NCBI GenBank assembly: GCA_020635435.1
Contig: JACJZU010000002.1
Location: 62,001-126,000, forward strand
Direction of reading: 5' to 3'
From: Flavobacteriales bacterium
Lineage (GTDB): Bacteria; Bacteroidota; Bacteroidia; NS11-12g; UBA9320
Length of the DNA: 64,000 nucleotides
This document shows positions 24,758 to 34,128 of this stretch, in pieces. The notes below the pieces were generated by a model. The model did not search any database and was not told where the DNA came from. It was given only the letters and a program-made list of their open reading frames with translations. Both the position numbers and the translations under genes were made by a program. The first letter of the stretch is position 1, and each line of letters opens with the position of its first letter.

Positions 24758-25584
24758 TAAAGATCCGGACACATGGAGAAGCGGGCCGATTTGCCCTTCA
24801 AGCCGACCTTGAGCTGCAAACCGGCGGACTTTATATGCTTTTGGGTCCTTCAGGCTCCGGAAAAACCAGTTTTTTAAGAACCCTGGCTGGACTCAACAGA
24901 TGCACGGAAGCGTACATCCGGATCGGTGAGCACTTATGGTCGGATTCACACCATAAAATATACCTGCAACCCGGATCGAGGGGATTGCGTATGGTTTTCC
25001 AGAATTACGCCACCTTTCAGAATATGACGGTACGCGAGAATATGGAACTTGCTGCGAAAAGCGGATTGCGATCGGAGCTTTTTGAAAAGCTGATCGGAGT
25101 ACTGGATCTGCAAGCACTTCTCAACCGGAGAACTGCCCAGCTATCCGCCGGTCAGAAGCAGAGAACCGCGATCGCCTGTGCACTGATCGAGCCGCCGCAG
25201 GTGTTGCTTCTCGATGAGCCCCTGTCGGTAATGGACCGTCAATCAAAGGAACGTTTCAGAAATTTTATACAAGATTATCGCCTTGAACATGGTTGTACCA
25301 TTTTTTGGGCCAGCCACGATCCCTTCGATCTGCCTGAAACCGATCATACCGCCATTCAAATGGCCGATGGAATGGCAACTGTCCGTTTGGCGGATCCCAT
25401 GTTGGAAACGGTATGGTTCACCGACAAATCGGAACAAAGCGGTTTGGCAGAGCTGCAGTTGGATGGAGAACGTTCAAAAATGATCCGAGAGGCGGAAGGT
25501 GCGATGCTCTTGATCGATGGCAGGAAGTTCCGAATAAAGATCGGGAAGCCGGAAAGGAATGAAGACGGATCGGAATTGGATTAG
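24742..25584 (+). CDS. modC: molybdate ABC transporter, ATP-binding protein
   Basis: The 280-residue ABC ATPase has Walker A GPSGSGKTS (about residues 35-43), signature LSAGQKQRTAIACAL, Walker B VLLLDEPLSVMD and the switch histidine in WASHDP. It is shorter than typical ModC proteins of about 350 residues. Only about 50 residues follow the ATPase core, too few for the usual double TOBE (molybdate-sensing) domain. It overlaps modB. No molybdenum-cofactor genes are nearby. Confidence 0.9.
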   Translation: MEKILIKIRTHGEAGRFALQADLELQTGGLYMLLGPSGSGKTSFLRTLAGLNRCTEAYIRIGEHLWSDSHHKIYLQPGSRGLRMVFQNYATFQNMTVRENMELAAKSGLRSELFEKLIGVLDLQALLNRRTAQLSAGQKQRTAIACALIEPPQVLLLDEPLSVMDRQSKERFRNFIQDYRLEHGCTIFWASHDPFDLPETDHTAIQMADGMATVRLADPMLETVWFTDKSEQSGLAELQLDGERSKMIREAEGAMLLIDGRKFRIKIGKPERNEDGSELD

Positions 25585-25609
25585 AGCGGATCAAAGGACA
25601 TAATATTAT

Positions 25610-26941
25610 ATGCGAGCAGAACCGATCATACCATCGGCCTTTCTGAACCGGATCAGGGAACAGGGGGTGGAGCCGGGTCTTTTTGAGGAGATACTCCATT
25701 CCGATAGCCCGGTATCGGTTCGGTTGAATCGGGCCAAATTGCCCATCGACCATCCCTGGCTGGAAATGGAATATGTGCCTTGGGATGGGCAGGGGAGATA
25801 CCTCCTGGAGCGTCCTGCTTTTTCAAAGGATCCCTTCTATCACGGAGGGGTCTATTATCCCATGGAAGCAAGTTCCATGCTGCTTGCGCATGTAATTGGC
25901 CGGTTCCATTTGGCACCCGATGCCCGCATACTGGATCTGTGTGCTGCACCGGGCGGTAAATCGCTAATCCTGAAAGATCATTTTTCTGAATTGCTGCTCG
26001 TATCGAACGAGATCGATCTGAAGCGGGCTCAGGTGCTGAAGGAAAATTCCATTCGTTGGGGAACGGACAAACACATCGTGATCAATTCGGATGCCATGCG
26101 CCTTGGCGGGACTGGTGTGCAATTCGACCTTGTTTTGGTTGACGCGCCTTGCTCCGGGGAGGGATTATTCCGAAAAGATCCGCCGAGCAGAGCGGAATGG
26201 ACACCCGAGAAGGCCAGGGGTTGTGCCATCCGGCAGAGGCAGATCCTGGATGATGTTCCAAATCTGATGAAAACAGGTGGGATCTTGATCTATTCGACCT
26301 GCACCTATAATCCGGAGGAGAATATCGCACAATGCGATCATCTGGTGGAGCATTTTCATATGGAACCGCTCCGAATACCAATGGATGAAGCATGGGGCCT
26401 TGAAATCATTCAGGGTAACTCTTCGGTTGGGTATCAGTGCTGGCCGCACAAGGTTCGTGGGGAGGGATTTTTCATAGCGGCCTTTCGCAAGATGCAGGGC
26501 TCCGACGAAAGAGATCGCCCTTTGATCAAGCCGGTGAAGAGCAATTCCGACTTGCCCGACTGGCTTTATGCAGAAGATCATCAGGTGATGCGAAATGAGC
26601 GGGGATATACGCGAACCGCAATGGACGAATGGGCTTTGGCTCAGGAGATCCGATCGGCAGGGCTCATAATGAAATCGGGGTTATTCCTTGGGACTGAAAA
26701 GGGCGGACAGTTCGCCCCTTCCTATGATCTGGCCATGCATCCCGATTCCGTTCATGCCCCGCAACAGTTGGAGATCGAGTTGGTCGATGCGCTGAAATAC
26801 CTGCGCGGTGAGGCTCTGACGCATGCCGCAAAGCGAGATCATGTGTTACTCCAGTACAGGGGAGTTGCACTGGGATGGGGTAAAATGGCAGGTAATAGGA
26901 TCAACAACCTCTATCCGAAGCACCTGCGGCTTCGCAACTGA
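25610..26941 (+). CDS. RsmF-like 16S rRNA cytosine-5 methyltransferase
   Basis: The 443-residue protein has the RsmB/RsmF methyltransferase motifs: SAM-binding DLCAAPGGKS (about residues 108-117), catalytic VDAPCSGEGLFRKDP (motif IV cysteine, about 179-193) and STCTYNPEEN (motif VI cysteine). A C-terminal PUA-like region follows (LKYLRGEAL, GVALGWGKMAGNRINNLYP), as in RsmF and YebU. It methylates ribosomal RNA cytosines. It converges with the next gene: the stop codons are adjacent. Confidence 0.88.
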   Translation: MRAEPIIPSAFLNRIREQGVEPGLFEEILHSDSPVSVRLNRAKLPIDHPWLEMEYVPWDGQGRYLLERPAFSKDPFYHGGVYYPMEASSMLLAHVIGRFHLAPDARILDLCAAPGGKSLILKDHFSELLLVSNEIDLKRAQVLKENSIRWGTDKHIVINSDAMRLGGTGVQFDLVLVDAPCSGEGLFRKDPPSRAEWTPEKARGCAIRQRQILDDVPNLMKTGGILIYSTCTYNPEENIAQCDHLVEHFHMEPLRIPMDEAWGLEIIQGNSSVGYQCWPHKVRGEGFFIAAFRKMQGSDERDRPLIKPVKSNSDLPDWLYAEDHQVMRNERGYTRTAMDEWALAQEIRSAGLIMKSGLFLGTEKGGQFAPSYDLAMHPDSVHAPQQLEIELVDALKYLRGEALTHAAKRDHVLLQYRGVALGWGKMAGNRINNLYPKHLRLRN

Positions 26942-27904
26942 TCAGAAGGAGAAGCCGATACCGAACAGCAGATAGGCTTGATTGAGGAAATCCGATTGTT
27001 TGTTCGGACTAGCTATACCCGGTCGGTAACCGATCTCTGCCTTTTGGAATATTCCGGGCTTATTGGTCCCTATATCCGTGGCGATGCGGAATCCGATCCT
27101 TTTCTTTTCCACTTCCTTCAATTTATAGGTCTGTAAAGGCTGATCACCGGATTTGAAGTAAGCCTCATCTCCCGTGGCGATGGCAACTGCATAGAGCAGT
27201 TCGAAATTGGTTGTGAGTGTTCGTTTGATGCTCTTATTCTTTGAAATGCTGATCGAGGGAGCATCGAAGCGGCCTTTGAACCAGGTGTACTGACCGAGTT
27301 GCACACCAACCCCGAGTACTACATTGGTTTGGCCGGCCACCAGATCTTTAACATGACCGGGGTCTGTACCTTGTTCATCCTCAACCGTATATATAGTTAC
27401 GGAATCCAGATGCTGGGATGCAGCTCTACTCTGTATGTTCAGCGAAGCTGTTGGTCCGAATGTCCGGCGCGATTTGGTTTTATGGGAAGTGCTGTACTCC
27501 GTGTCGCCGATCTTGGCCAGTTTGACTTTGGTTGTAAGGCTGCCCTCCTTATCCGTTAAATGATAGGCACCCCGAAATTCAAGATTCTTGTAGGACGGAA
27601 GCTTGTCCATAAGTGCCTCATCAAATTGGATGATTCCTCCGGAGCCGGTGAAACTCGTCATGTCGACCATGATGTTCGTGCTGAATGTAGCTATTTTACC
27701 TAACGTGTAGCGACCGTTCAAACCGAGGAGTAGGCCTCCGGAATTATTCTGAACATCTATTCCCGCATATACGCCACCACTCCAGGTATTTTTCTCAGGG
27801 GTGTCGTATTCGGTGGTTATGGTCACCTGTTGAGCAAAGGAGAACTGAAGGAAACAGGTGCACACACAAACCAGTGCCAGGGACCTCAGGGATAAATTCG
27901 ACAT
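26942..27904 (-). CDS. exported hypothetical protein, likely outer-membrane barrel
   Basis: It has 320 residues with a signal peptide (LALVCVCTCFLQFSFAQ). The rest is rich in alternating strands (GVYAGIDVQNNSGGLLLGLNG, split over two strands; VVLGVGVQLGQYTWFKG) and ends with LLFGIGFSF, whose terminal phenylalanine is typical for barrel assembly. No family is recognised. Confidence 0.65.
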   Translation of the reverse strand: MSNLSLRSLALVCVCTCFLQFSFAQQVTITTEYDTPEKNTWSGGVYAGIDVQNNSGGLLLGLNGRYTLGKIATFSTNIMVDMTSFTGSGGIIQFDEALMDKLPSYKNLEFRGAYHLTDKEGSLTTKVKLAKIGDTEYSTSHKTKSRRTFGPTASLNIQSRAASQHLDSVTIYTVEDEQGTDPGHVKDLVAGQTNVVLGVGVQLGQYTWFKGRFDAPSISISKNKSIKRTLTTNFELLYAVAIATGDEAYFKSGDQPLQTYKLKEVEKKRIGFRIATDIGTNKPGIFQKAEIGYRPGIASPNKQSDFLNQAYLLFGIGFSF

Positions 27905-28088
27905 AGTTATCGGGTTTTACGTTGATCAAAAATAGTGATTATCATGATTATAATATAGACTTATGCAGCATAGAATATCAAGGCTCATACATGCAGCTGA
28001 TCAGGCGAGGGTGAACAAGTGGCAATCCGAAGCATTTTTCGATGGACACAAACCGTCATCTGAGCAATATGCTTTGAAAGCGATTATG

Positions 28089-28096
28089 TATTTTTG
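28089..28096 (+). promoter_or_regulatory. probable -7 box of pdhB
   Basis: TATTTTTG matches the Bacteroidetes TAnnTTTG box 25 bases before the pdhB start. No good -33 element lies at the expected distance. Confidence 0.4.
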
Positions 28097-28120
28097 CCGC
28101 CCATTTTAGGTGGAATGCAT

Positions 28121-29101
28121 ATGAGAACGGTTCAATTCAGAGAGGCACTTCGTGAAGCGATGCAAGAGGAAATGCGTTTGGATGAGCGCGTATTCCTTAT
28201 GGGGGAAGAAGTTGCCGAATACAACGGTGCTTATAAAGTAAGTCAGGGTATGCTCGATGAATTCGGCCCGCGCCGGGTGATCGATACACCTATTGCCGAA
28301 TTGGGATTTACCGGAATTGCAGTGGGTGCGGCAATGAATGGGCTGCGACCGATCGTAGAATTCATGACCTTCAACTTCTCGCTGGTTGCCATCGACCAGG
28401 TGATCAATTCGGCGGCCAAGATGAATTCCATGAGTGGAGGTCACTTCACTTGTCCGATGGTTTTCCGGGGTCCTACAGGTAGTGCCGGCCAATTGGGTGC
28501 GCAGCACTCTCAGAATTTTGAGAACTGGTATGCAAACACACCGGGTTTAAAAGTGGTTGTTCCTTCGAATCCGAAGGATGCCAAGGGGTTGTTGAAAGCC
28601 TCCATTCGCGATAACGACCCGGTGATATTCATGGAAAGTGAGCAGATGTATGGTTTCAAAGGGGAAATTCCCGATGGAGAGTACATCATTCCGATCGGCT
28701 TGGCGGATGTTGTGAAGCCTGGTACGGATGTGACTATCGTTTCCTTTGGCAAGATGATGCGCGTGGTTGAGGAGGCCGATGCTGTATTGATGGAGAAGGG
28801 GATCAACGCCGAGATCATAGACCTGCGCACTGTTCGTCCGATTGATTACGATACGGTTATCCGCAGCGTTCAGAAAACGAATCGCCTGGTGGTGGTGGAG
28901 GAGGCCTGGCCATTGGCTTCGATCTCTTCTGAAATTGCCTTCATGGTTCAGAATCGCGCATTCGATTATCTGGATGCGCCGGTGCTTCGGGTTACATCGA
29001 GGGATGTACCGCTGCCCTACGCACCTACTCTGGTTGAGGCCTATTTGCCAAACGTACAACGGATCGTTGAAGCCGTGGAATCGGTAAGCTATGTCGGTTA
29101 A
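28121..29101 (+). CDS. pdhB: pyruvate dehydrogenase E1 component, beta subunit
   Basis: The 326-residue protein aligns with E1-beta of 2-oxo acid dehydrogenases: REALREAMQEEM, FLMGEEVAEYNGAYKVSQG (thiamine-diphosphate-binding glutamate), RVIDTPIAELGFTGIAVGAA, GGHFTCPMVFRGPTG and the C-terminal EEAWPLASISSEIA. PNPKDAKGLL-type text (here SNPKDAKGLL) favours pyruvate over branched-chain substrates. The alpha subunit and E2 are not in the window. Start MRTVQFREA was chosen; in-frame ATGs at 28115 or earlier would add only a few residues. Confidence 0.9.
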   Translation: MRTVQFREALREAMQEEMRLDERVFLMGEEVAEYNGAYKVSQGMLDEFGPRRVIDTPIAELGFTGIAVGAAMNGLRPIVEFMTFNFSLVAIDQVINSAAKMNSMSGGHFTCPMVFRGPTGSAGQLGAQHSQNFENWYANTPGLKVVVPSNPKDAKGLLKASIRDNDPVIFMESEQMYGFKGEIPDGEYIIPIGLADVVKPGTDVTIVSFGKMMRVVEEADAVLMEKGINAEIIDLRTVRPIDYDTVIRSVQKTNRLVVVEEAWPLASISSEIAFMVQNRAFDYLDAPVLRVTSRDVPLPYAPTLVEAYLPNVQRIVEAVESVSYVG

Positions 29102-29186
29102 ACAACCGGCACTGCGGCTCCGGTATGTGGTATATATATTATGTAAGAACGGGTTCATTGGAATCCCGAAAAAAATAGAACATCCG

Positions 29187-29217
29187 TTTGTTTAATTCGT
29201 TGCAAAGCGTACCTTTG
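29187..29217 (+). promoter_or_regulatory. main promoter of the ribosomal supercluster
   Basis: TTTG at 29187-29190, 19 bases, then TACCTTTG at 29210-29217: an exact match to the Bacteroidetes TTTG-N19-TAnnTTTG promoter. It lies 31 bases before rpsL. Confidence 0.75.
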
Positions 29218-29248
29218 CAGACCTTAAAAAAATCTGGATCGATTTAGT

Positions 29249-29623
29249 ATGCCAACTATACAACAATTAGTTCGTAAGGGACGCAAGACCATTGAGTCGA
29301 AGAGCAAGTCCCGCGCACTGGATTCCTGCCCACAACGGCGGGGTGTGTGCACGCGGGTTTACACCACGACTCCCAAGAAGCCAAACTCCGCTATGCGTAA
29401 GGTGGCGCGTGTGCGTCTCACCAATTCCAAGGAAGTGAACGCTTACATTCCGGGCGAGGGCCACAACCTTCAGGAGCACAGTATTGTACTGGTGCGTGGA
29501 GGCAGGGTGAAGGACCTTCCGGGTGTTCGTTATCACATTGTCCGCGGAGCGCTCGATACTGCCGGTGTTGAAGGCCGTTCGCAGCGACGCAGTAAGTACG
29601 GAACCAAGAGACCTAAGAAATAA
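29249..29623 (+). CDS. rpsL: ribosomal protein S12
   Basis: It has 124 residues. The decoding-centre loop TTPKKPNSAMRKV and the second loop VKDLPGVRYHIVRG are intact. The lysines whose change gives streptomycin resistance in E. coli are both present. Its TAA overlaps the ATG of rpsG by one base (TAATG). Confidence 0.98.
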   Translation: MPTIQQLVRKGRKTIESKSKSRALDSCPQRRGVCTRVYTTTPKKPNSAMRKVARVRLTNSKEVNAYIPGEGHNLQEHSIVLVRGGRVKDLPGVRYHIVRGALDTAGVEGRSQRRSKYGTKRPKK

Positions 29624-30093
29624 TGAGAAAGTCAAGTGCTAAGAAGCGGGAGCTGCTCCCAGATCCAAAGTTTAACGATACCCTCGTTACGCGCTTCATT
29701 AATAATATGATGTGGCAAGGGAAGAAGTCCGTTGCACGTCAGATCTTCTACGATGCGATCGACATTGTTGACAAGAAGATCGAGGATGAGCCGGGGATCG
29801 AAACCTGGAAGAAGGCATTGAACAATGTGATGCCAGCCGTTGAGGTGAAGGCACGTCGTGTTGGGGGTGCTACTTTCCAGATCCCGATTGAAGTGAATCC
29901 GGAGCGCAAAGTTGCTCTTGGGATCAAGTGGATGATCAAATATGCCCGTTCGCGCAATGAGAAATCCATGTCCTTAAAACTTGCGAACGAAATTATCGCC
30001 GCATCGAAAGGTGAAGGTGCCTCCGTAAAGAAAAAGGAGGACACGCACCGTATGGCGGAAGCGAACAAAGCCTTTTCACACTTCAGAGTATAG
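29623..30093 (+). CDS. rpsG: ribosomal protein S7
   Basis: It has 156 residues with the S7 core (FINNMMWQGKKSVARQIFYD, EVKARRVGGATFQIP, THRMAEANKAFSHFR). It nucleates assembly of the 30S head and contacts tRNA at the E site. It is coupled to rpsL by overlapping stop and start codons. Confidence 0.98.
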   Translation: MRKSSAKKRELLPDPKFNDTLVTRFINNMMWQGKKSVARQIFYDAIDIVDKKIEDEPGIETWKKALNNVMPAVEVKARRVGGATFQIPIEVNPERKVALGIKWMIKYARSRNEKSMSLKLANEIIAASKGEGASVKKKEDTHRMAEANKAFSHFRV

Positions 30094-30102
30094 ACCGTTA
30101 CC

Positions 30103-32241
30103 ATGTCACAACGCGACCTTAAATACACACGAAACATCGGCATCATGGCGCACATCGATGCCGGTAAAACAACTACTACCGAGCGTATTCTTTTCTATAC
30201 CGGTCTTACACATAAGATTGGAGAGGTACACGACGGAGCTGCTACGATGGACTGGATGGAGCAGGAGCAGGAGCGAGGGATCACCATCACTTCCGCTGCT
30301 ACCACTACCAACTGGAATTACCCAACCACACAAGGTGAGGCGATCAAAGGAGAAACACAATCCTACAAGATCAACATCATCGACACTCCGGGTCACGTTG
30401 ACTTTACCGTAGAGGTTGAGCGCTCGTTGCGCGTTCTCGACGGAGCGGTAGGTTTGTTCTGCGCCGTAAGTGGTGTGGAGCCTCAGTCTGAAACCGTATG
30501 GCGTCAGGCTACTAAATACAACGTTCCACGTATTTGTTTTGTGAACAAGATGGACCGTGCCGGAGCTGATTTCCTGGCGGTTGTTGCTGACATCAAGGAG
30601 AAACTTGGTGCGAACGCTGTTCCATTGCAAATTCCGATCGGAGCCGAGGATACCTTCAAAGGTGTTGTGGATCTGATCACAAATAAAGCGATCGTTTGGG
30701 ATGATGAATCACTGGGTTCCAAATACCAGGTGGTTGAGATCCCTGCGGATATCGCCGATACAGTACTTGAGTACCGTGAAAAATTGGTTGAATCGGTTGC
30801 GGAGTACGACGAGCATCTCATGGAGAAGTTCTTCGAGGATCCGGATTCGATCACTGAAACTGAAATGATGGCAGCGATCCGCAAAGGTGTTATCGCCCAG
30901 GAGATCTTCCCGGTTCTTTGTGGTTCTGCATTTAAGAATAAAGGAGTTCAGGCGATGCTCGATGCGGTTGTAGCTTATCTGCCTTCACCGATCGACATTG
31001 GAGCTATCCACGGAACGAATCCGGATACCGAGCAGGACATTGTTCGCGAGCCAAAGGTTGACAGCCCTATGAGTGCCCTTGCATTCAAGATCGCTACCGA
31101 CCCGTTCGTGGGCCGTTTGGCATTCTTTCGCATGTACTCCGGTGTTCTGGAGGCAGGTTCCTACGTATTGAATACGCGTACCGGTAAAAAAGAGCGTATC
31201 TCCCGGATCTTCCAAATGCATTCCAATAACCGCGAAGCGCTTGAGCGCATCGAGGCCGGAGATATTGGAGCAGCAGTTGGATTCAAAGATGTGCGCACAG
31301 GAGACACCTTGTGCGACGAGAAGAATCCGATCGTACTGGAATCCATGAGTTTCCCTGAGCCAGTAATTGGTGTAGCGATCGAGCCTAAAACGCAGGCCGA
31401 TATCGAAAAACTGGGTATGGCCCTTGGTAAATTGGCCGAAGAGGATCCTACCTTCCGTGTTCGCACTGATGAGGAGACCGGACAGACCGTGATCAGTGGT
31501 ATGGGTGAATTGCACCTGGAGATCATTCTCGACCGCTTGAAGCGTGAATTCAAAGTAGAAGCGAATCAGGGAGCTCCACAGGTTGCCTATAAAGAAGCGA
31601 TCACTCAAAAATTTGCGCACCGCGAGGTGTACAAGAAACAAACCGGTGGTCGTGGTAAGTTCGCCGATATTCAAATCGAGATCGGACCGATCGATGAAGG
31701 AAAAGAAGGCCTTCAGTTCGTGAACGAGATCGTCGGTGGTGCTATTCCACGTGAATTCATTCCTTCCGTTGAGAAGGGCTTCAAGGAGGCGATGAAGAAT
31801 GGTGTATTGGCCGGTTATCCGATCGACCAAATGAAGGTGCGATTGTTCGATGGATCCTTCCACGCAGTTGACTCCGATCAGTTGTCGTTTGAGATCGCCG
31901 CGAAATCGGCATTCCGAACAGCTGCCAGGAGCGCCGGGCCGGTTTTACTTGAGCCGATCATGAAACTGGAGGTTGTTACTCCTGAAGAGAATATGGGAGA
32001 TATCATGGGCGACCTGAACCGTCGTCGCGGACAAATGGAGGGTGTTGATGAGCGTGCCGGATCTCAGGTGATCAAAGCGAAAGTGCCATTGAGTGAAATG
32101 TTCGGTTACGTAACGTCTCTACGTACAATTTCATCCGGACGTGCGAGCTCTACGATGGAATTCTCACATTATGAACAAGTACCCAAGAACATCGCCGACG
32201 ATGTATTGGCAGCATTGAAAGGTAAAGCCGTTAAAGCATAA
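30103..32241 (+). CDS. fusA: elongation factor G
   Basis: The 712-residue GTPase has G1 AHIDAGKTTTTER, RGITI switch I, DTPGHVDFT, NKMDRAGAD and GSAFKNKG. These are followed by domain II and the C-terminal EF-G domains (RRGQMEGVDERAGSQ). It drives translocation. It lies in the usual place between S7 and S10, in place of the E. coli str-operon gene tuf. Confidence 0.98.
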   Translation: MSQRDLKYTRNIGIMAHIDAGKTTTTERILFYTGLTHKIGEVHDGAATMDWMEQEQERGITITSAATTTNWNYPTTQGEAIKGETQSYKINIIDTPGHVDFTVEVERSLRVLDGAVGLFCAVSGVEPQSETVWRQATKYNVPRICFVNKMDRAGADFLAVVADIKEKLGANAVPLQIPIGAEDTFKGVVDLITNKAIVWDDESLGSKYQVVEIPADIADTVLEYREKLVESVAEYDEHLMEKFFEDPDSITETEMMAAIRKGVIAQEIFPVLCGSAFKNKGVQAMLDAVVAYLPSPIDIGAIHGTNPDTEQDIVREPKVDSPMSALAFKIATDPFVGRLAFFRMYSGVLEAGSYVLNTRTGKKERISRIFQMHSNNREALERIEAGDIGAAVGFKDVRTGDTLCDEKNPIVLESMSFPEPVIGVAIEPKTQADIEKLGMALGKLAEEDPTFRVRTDEETGQTVISGMGELHLEIILDRLKREFKVEANQGAPQVAYKEAITQKFAHREVYKKQTGGRGKFADIQIEIGPIDEGKEGLQFVNEIVGGAIPREFIPSVEKGFKEAMKNGVLAGYPIDQMKVRLFDGSFHAVDSDQLSFEIAAKSAFRTAARSAGPVLLEPIMKLEVVTPEENMGDIMGDLNRRRGQMEGVDERAGSQVIKAKVPLSEMFGYVTSLRTISSGRASSTMEFSHYEQVPKNIADDVLAALKGKAVKA

Positions 32242-32246
32242 GCATC

Positions 32247-32555
32247 ATGGTGAATCAAAAGATCAGAATCAAATTGAAGTCGTACGATCACAACCTGATT
32301 GATAAATCAGCCGAGAAGATCGTTCGTTCGGTAAAAGTGACCGGTGCCATCGTGAACGGCCCGATCCCTTTGCCCACGGAGAAGAAGAAGTACACGGTAC
32401 TGCGCTCTCCACACGTGAATAAAAAAGCTCGCGAGCAGTTCCAGTTGTGCGCTCACAAACGCCTGTTGGATATCTACAGCTCAACTTCAAAAACGGTTGA
32501 TGCGCTTATGAAACTCGAATTGCCGAGTGGGGTAGACGTAGAAATTAAAGTGTAG
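32247..32555 (+). CDS. rpsJ: ribosomal protein S10
   Basis: It has 102 residues with typical IRIKLKSYDHNLID, GPIPLPTEKKKYTVLRSPHV and a C-terminal GVDVEIKV. It is a 30S head protein and also the NusE transcription factor. The gap after fusA is five bases. Confidence 0.97.
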   Translation: MVNQKIRIKLKSYDHNLIDKSAEKIVRSVKVTGAIVNGPIPLPTEKKKYTVLRSPHVNKKAREQFQLCAHKRLLDIYSSTSKTVDALMKLELPSGVDVEIKV

Positions 32556-32559
32556 TGCC

Positions 32560-33189
32560 ATGTTAGGGATAATAGGTAAGAAAGTAGGTATGACGAGTAT
32601 TTTTTCCGAGGAAGGAAAAAATATTCCATGTACGGTAATTCAGGCAGAGCCGAACGTAGTTACGCAACTGCGCAATATGGACACGGATGGTTACCGTGCG
32701 GTGCAGATCGCATTCGACGATGTGAAGGAGAAGAACTCCAACAAAGCGGCGATCGGCCATTTTGCGAAAGCCGGTACTACGCCGAAGCGCAAGCTGCACG
32801 AGTTTCGTGATTTCCGTGGCGACATGGATCACGAGATCAAGTTGGGTGAGGAGATCACGGTGAGCATTTTCGAAGAAGGTCAATTCGTTGACGTGATCGG
32901 AACCTCAAAAGGTAAAGGGTTTCAGGGTGTTGTTCGCCGTCATGGTTTCCGCGGGGTAGGAGATGCCACCCACGGACAGCATAACCGATTGCGTGCACCG
33001 GGTTCTGTAGGTGCTGCTTCATTCCCTGCACGTGTATTCAAAGGAATGCGCATGGCGGGTCGAATGGGAGGTACACGGGTGAAAGCCATCAACCTGCAGA
33101 TCGTTAAGATCATGCCTGAAGATAACCTGATCGTATTGAAAGGATGCGTTCCCGGTCATAAGGGAGCCTATGTAATTGTAGAGAGATAA
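32560..33189 (+). CDS. rplC: ribosomal protein L3
   Basis: It has 209 residues. GIIGKKVGMTSIF opens the protein, and the loop GKGFQGVVRRHGFRG plus THGQHNRLRAPGSVG reaches the peptidyl-transferase centre. Its stop overlaps the rplD start (TAATG). Confidence 0.97.
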   Translation: MLGIIGKKVGMTSIFSEEGKNIPCTVIQAEPNVVTQLRNMDTDGYRAVQIAFDDVKEKNSNKAAIGHFAKAGTTPKRKLHEFRDFRGDMDHEIKLGEEITVSIFEEGQFVDVIGTSKGKGFQGVVRRHGFRGVGDATHGQHNRLRAPGSVGAASFPARVFKGMRMAGRMGGTRVKAINLQIVKIMPEDNLIVLKGCVPGHKGAYVIVER

Positions 33190-33818
33190 TGAAACTGAAA
33201 GTACTAAACAGTCAGGGACAGGAAACCGGCCGTGAGGTAGAGATCTCCGACGCTGTGTTTGGCGTAGAACCTAATGATCACGCGATCTATCTCGATGTGA
33301 AGCAATACCTTGCCAATCAACGTCAGGGTACGCACAAGAGCAAGGACCGCAGTGAGGTAAGGGGATCTACACGCAAGATCAAAAGACAAAAAGGAACCGG
33401 GACGGCACGTGCCGGGGCAATTCGGTCCGGTGTAATGAAAGGTGGGGGACGTATGCACGGGCCTCGTCCGCGCGATTACAGTTTCAAACTGAATAAAAAG
33501 TTGAAGCAAGTGGCACGACGTTCTGCCCTGGCCTACAAAGCCATTGAGAACAAAGTGTATGTTGTGGACTCGCTGGCCATGGAGGCTCCAAGTACCAAAA
33601 GTTACGTGGAATTCCTGAGCAACTTGAATTTGAGCGGTGAGCGCACATTGTTGGTAACCGGAGCTACAGATCAGAACGTATATCTGTCATGCCGCAATGT
33701 TCAAAACGCGGAAGTATTGCCTGCTTCAAATGTTAACACCTACCAGGTTCTCAAGGCGAAAAGTCTGATCCTGTTGGAGGATTCCATTGGAAAATTAGAG
33801 GAACAATTAAGCAACTAA
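33189..33818 (+). CDS. rplD: ribosomal protein L4
   Basis: It has 209 residues, with the exit-tunnel loop RSEVRGSTRKIKRQKGTG (split) and GGGRMHGPRPRDYS intact. It lines the nascent-chain tunnel near the macrolide site. Confidence 0.97.
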   Translation: MKLKVLNSQGQETGREVEISDAVFGVEPNDHAIYLDVKQYLANQRQGTHKSKDRSEVRGSTRKIKRQKGTGTARAGAIRSGVMKGGGRMHGPRPRDYSFKLNKKLKQVARRSALAYKAIENKVYVVDSLAMEAPSTKSYVEFLSNLNLSGERTLLVTGATDQNVYLSCRNVQNAEVLPASNVNTYQVLKAKSLILLEDSIGKLEEQLSN

Positions 33819-33822
33819 GATC

Positions 33823-34113
33823 ATGGCAGTAATCGTAAAACCGCTGATCACGGAAAAATCGAACCAACTTTCGGAGAAGTTGAATCAATACGCCTTCGTA
33901 GTTGAGGTTGACGCAACCAAGCCGCAGATCATTGATGAGATCCAGAAACTTTACAACGTGGAAGTGGAAGGCATCAGCACAATGGTCTACCGCGGAAAGC
34001 GTCGAATTCGCTATACCAAAACAGGATTAGCGAGAGGAAAGAAGTCAAACTTTAAAAAAGCAATAGTTACGCTCAAAGGCGATCAGGAGATCGATTTCTA
34101 CGAGAGTATCTAA
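33823..34113 (+). CDS. rplW: ribosomal protein L23
   Basis: It has 96 residues: VIVKPLITEKSNQLSEKLN, YAFVVEVDATKPQI and a C-terminal strand, the tunnel-exit protein that docks SRP and trigger factor. Confidence 0.96.
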   Translation: MAVIVKPLITEKSNQLSEKLNQYAFVVEVDATKPQIIDEIQKLYNVEVEGISTMVYRGKRRIRYTKTGLARGKKSNFKKAIVTLKGDQEIDFYESI

Positions 34114-34128
34114 TGTGCATAGAGATTT

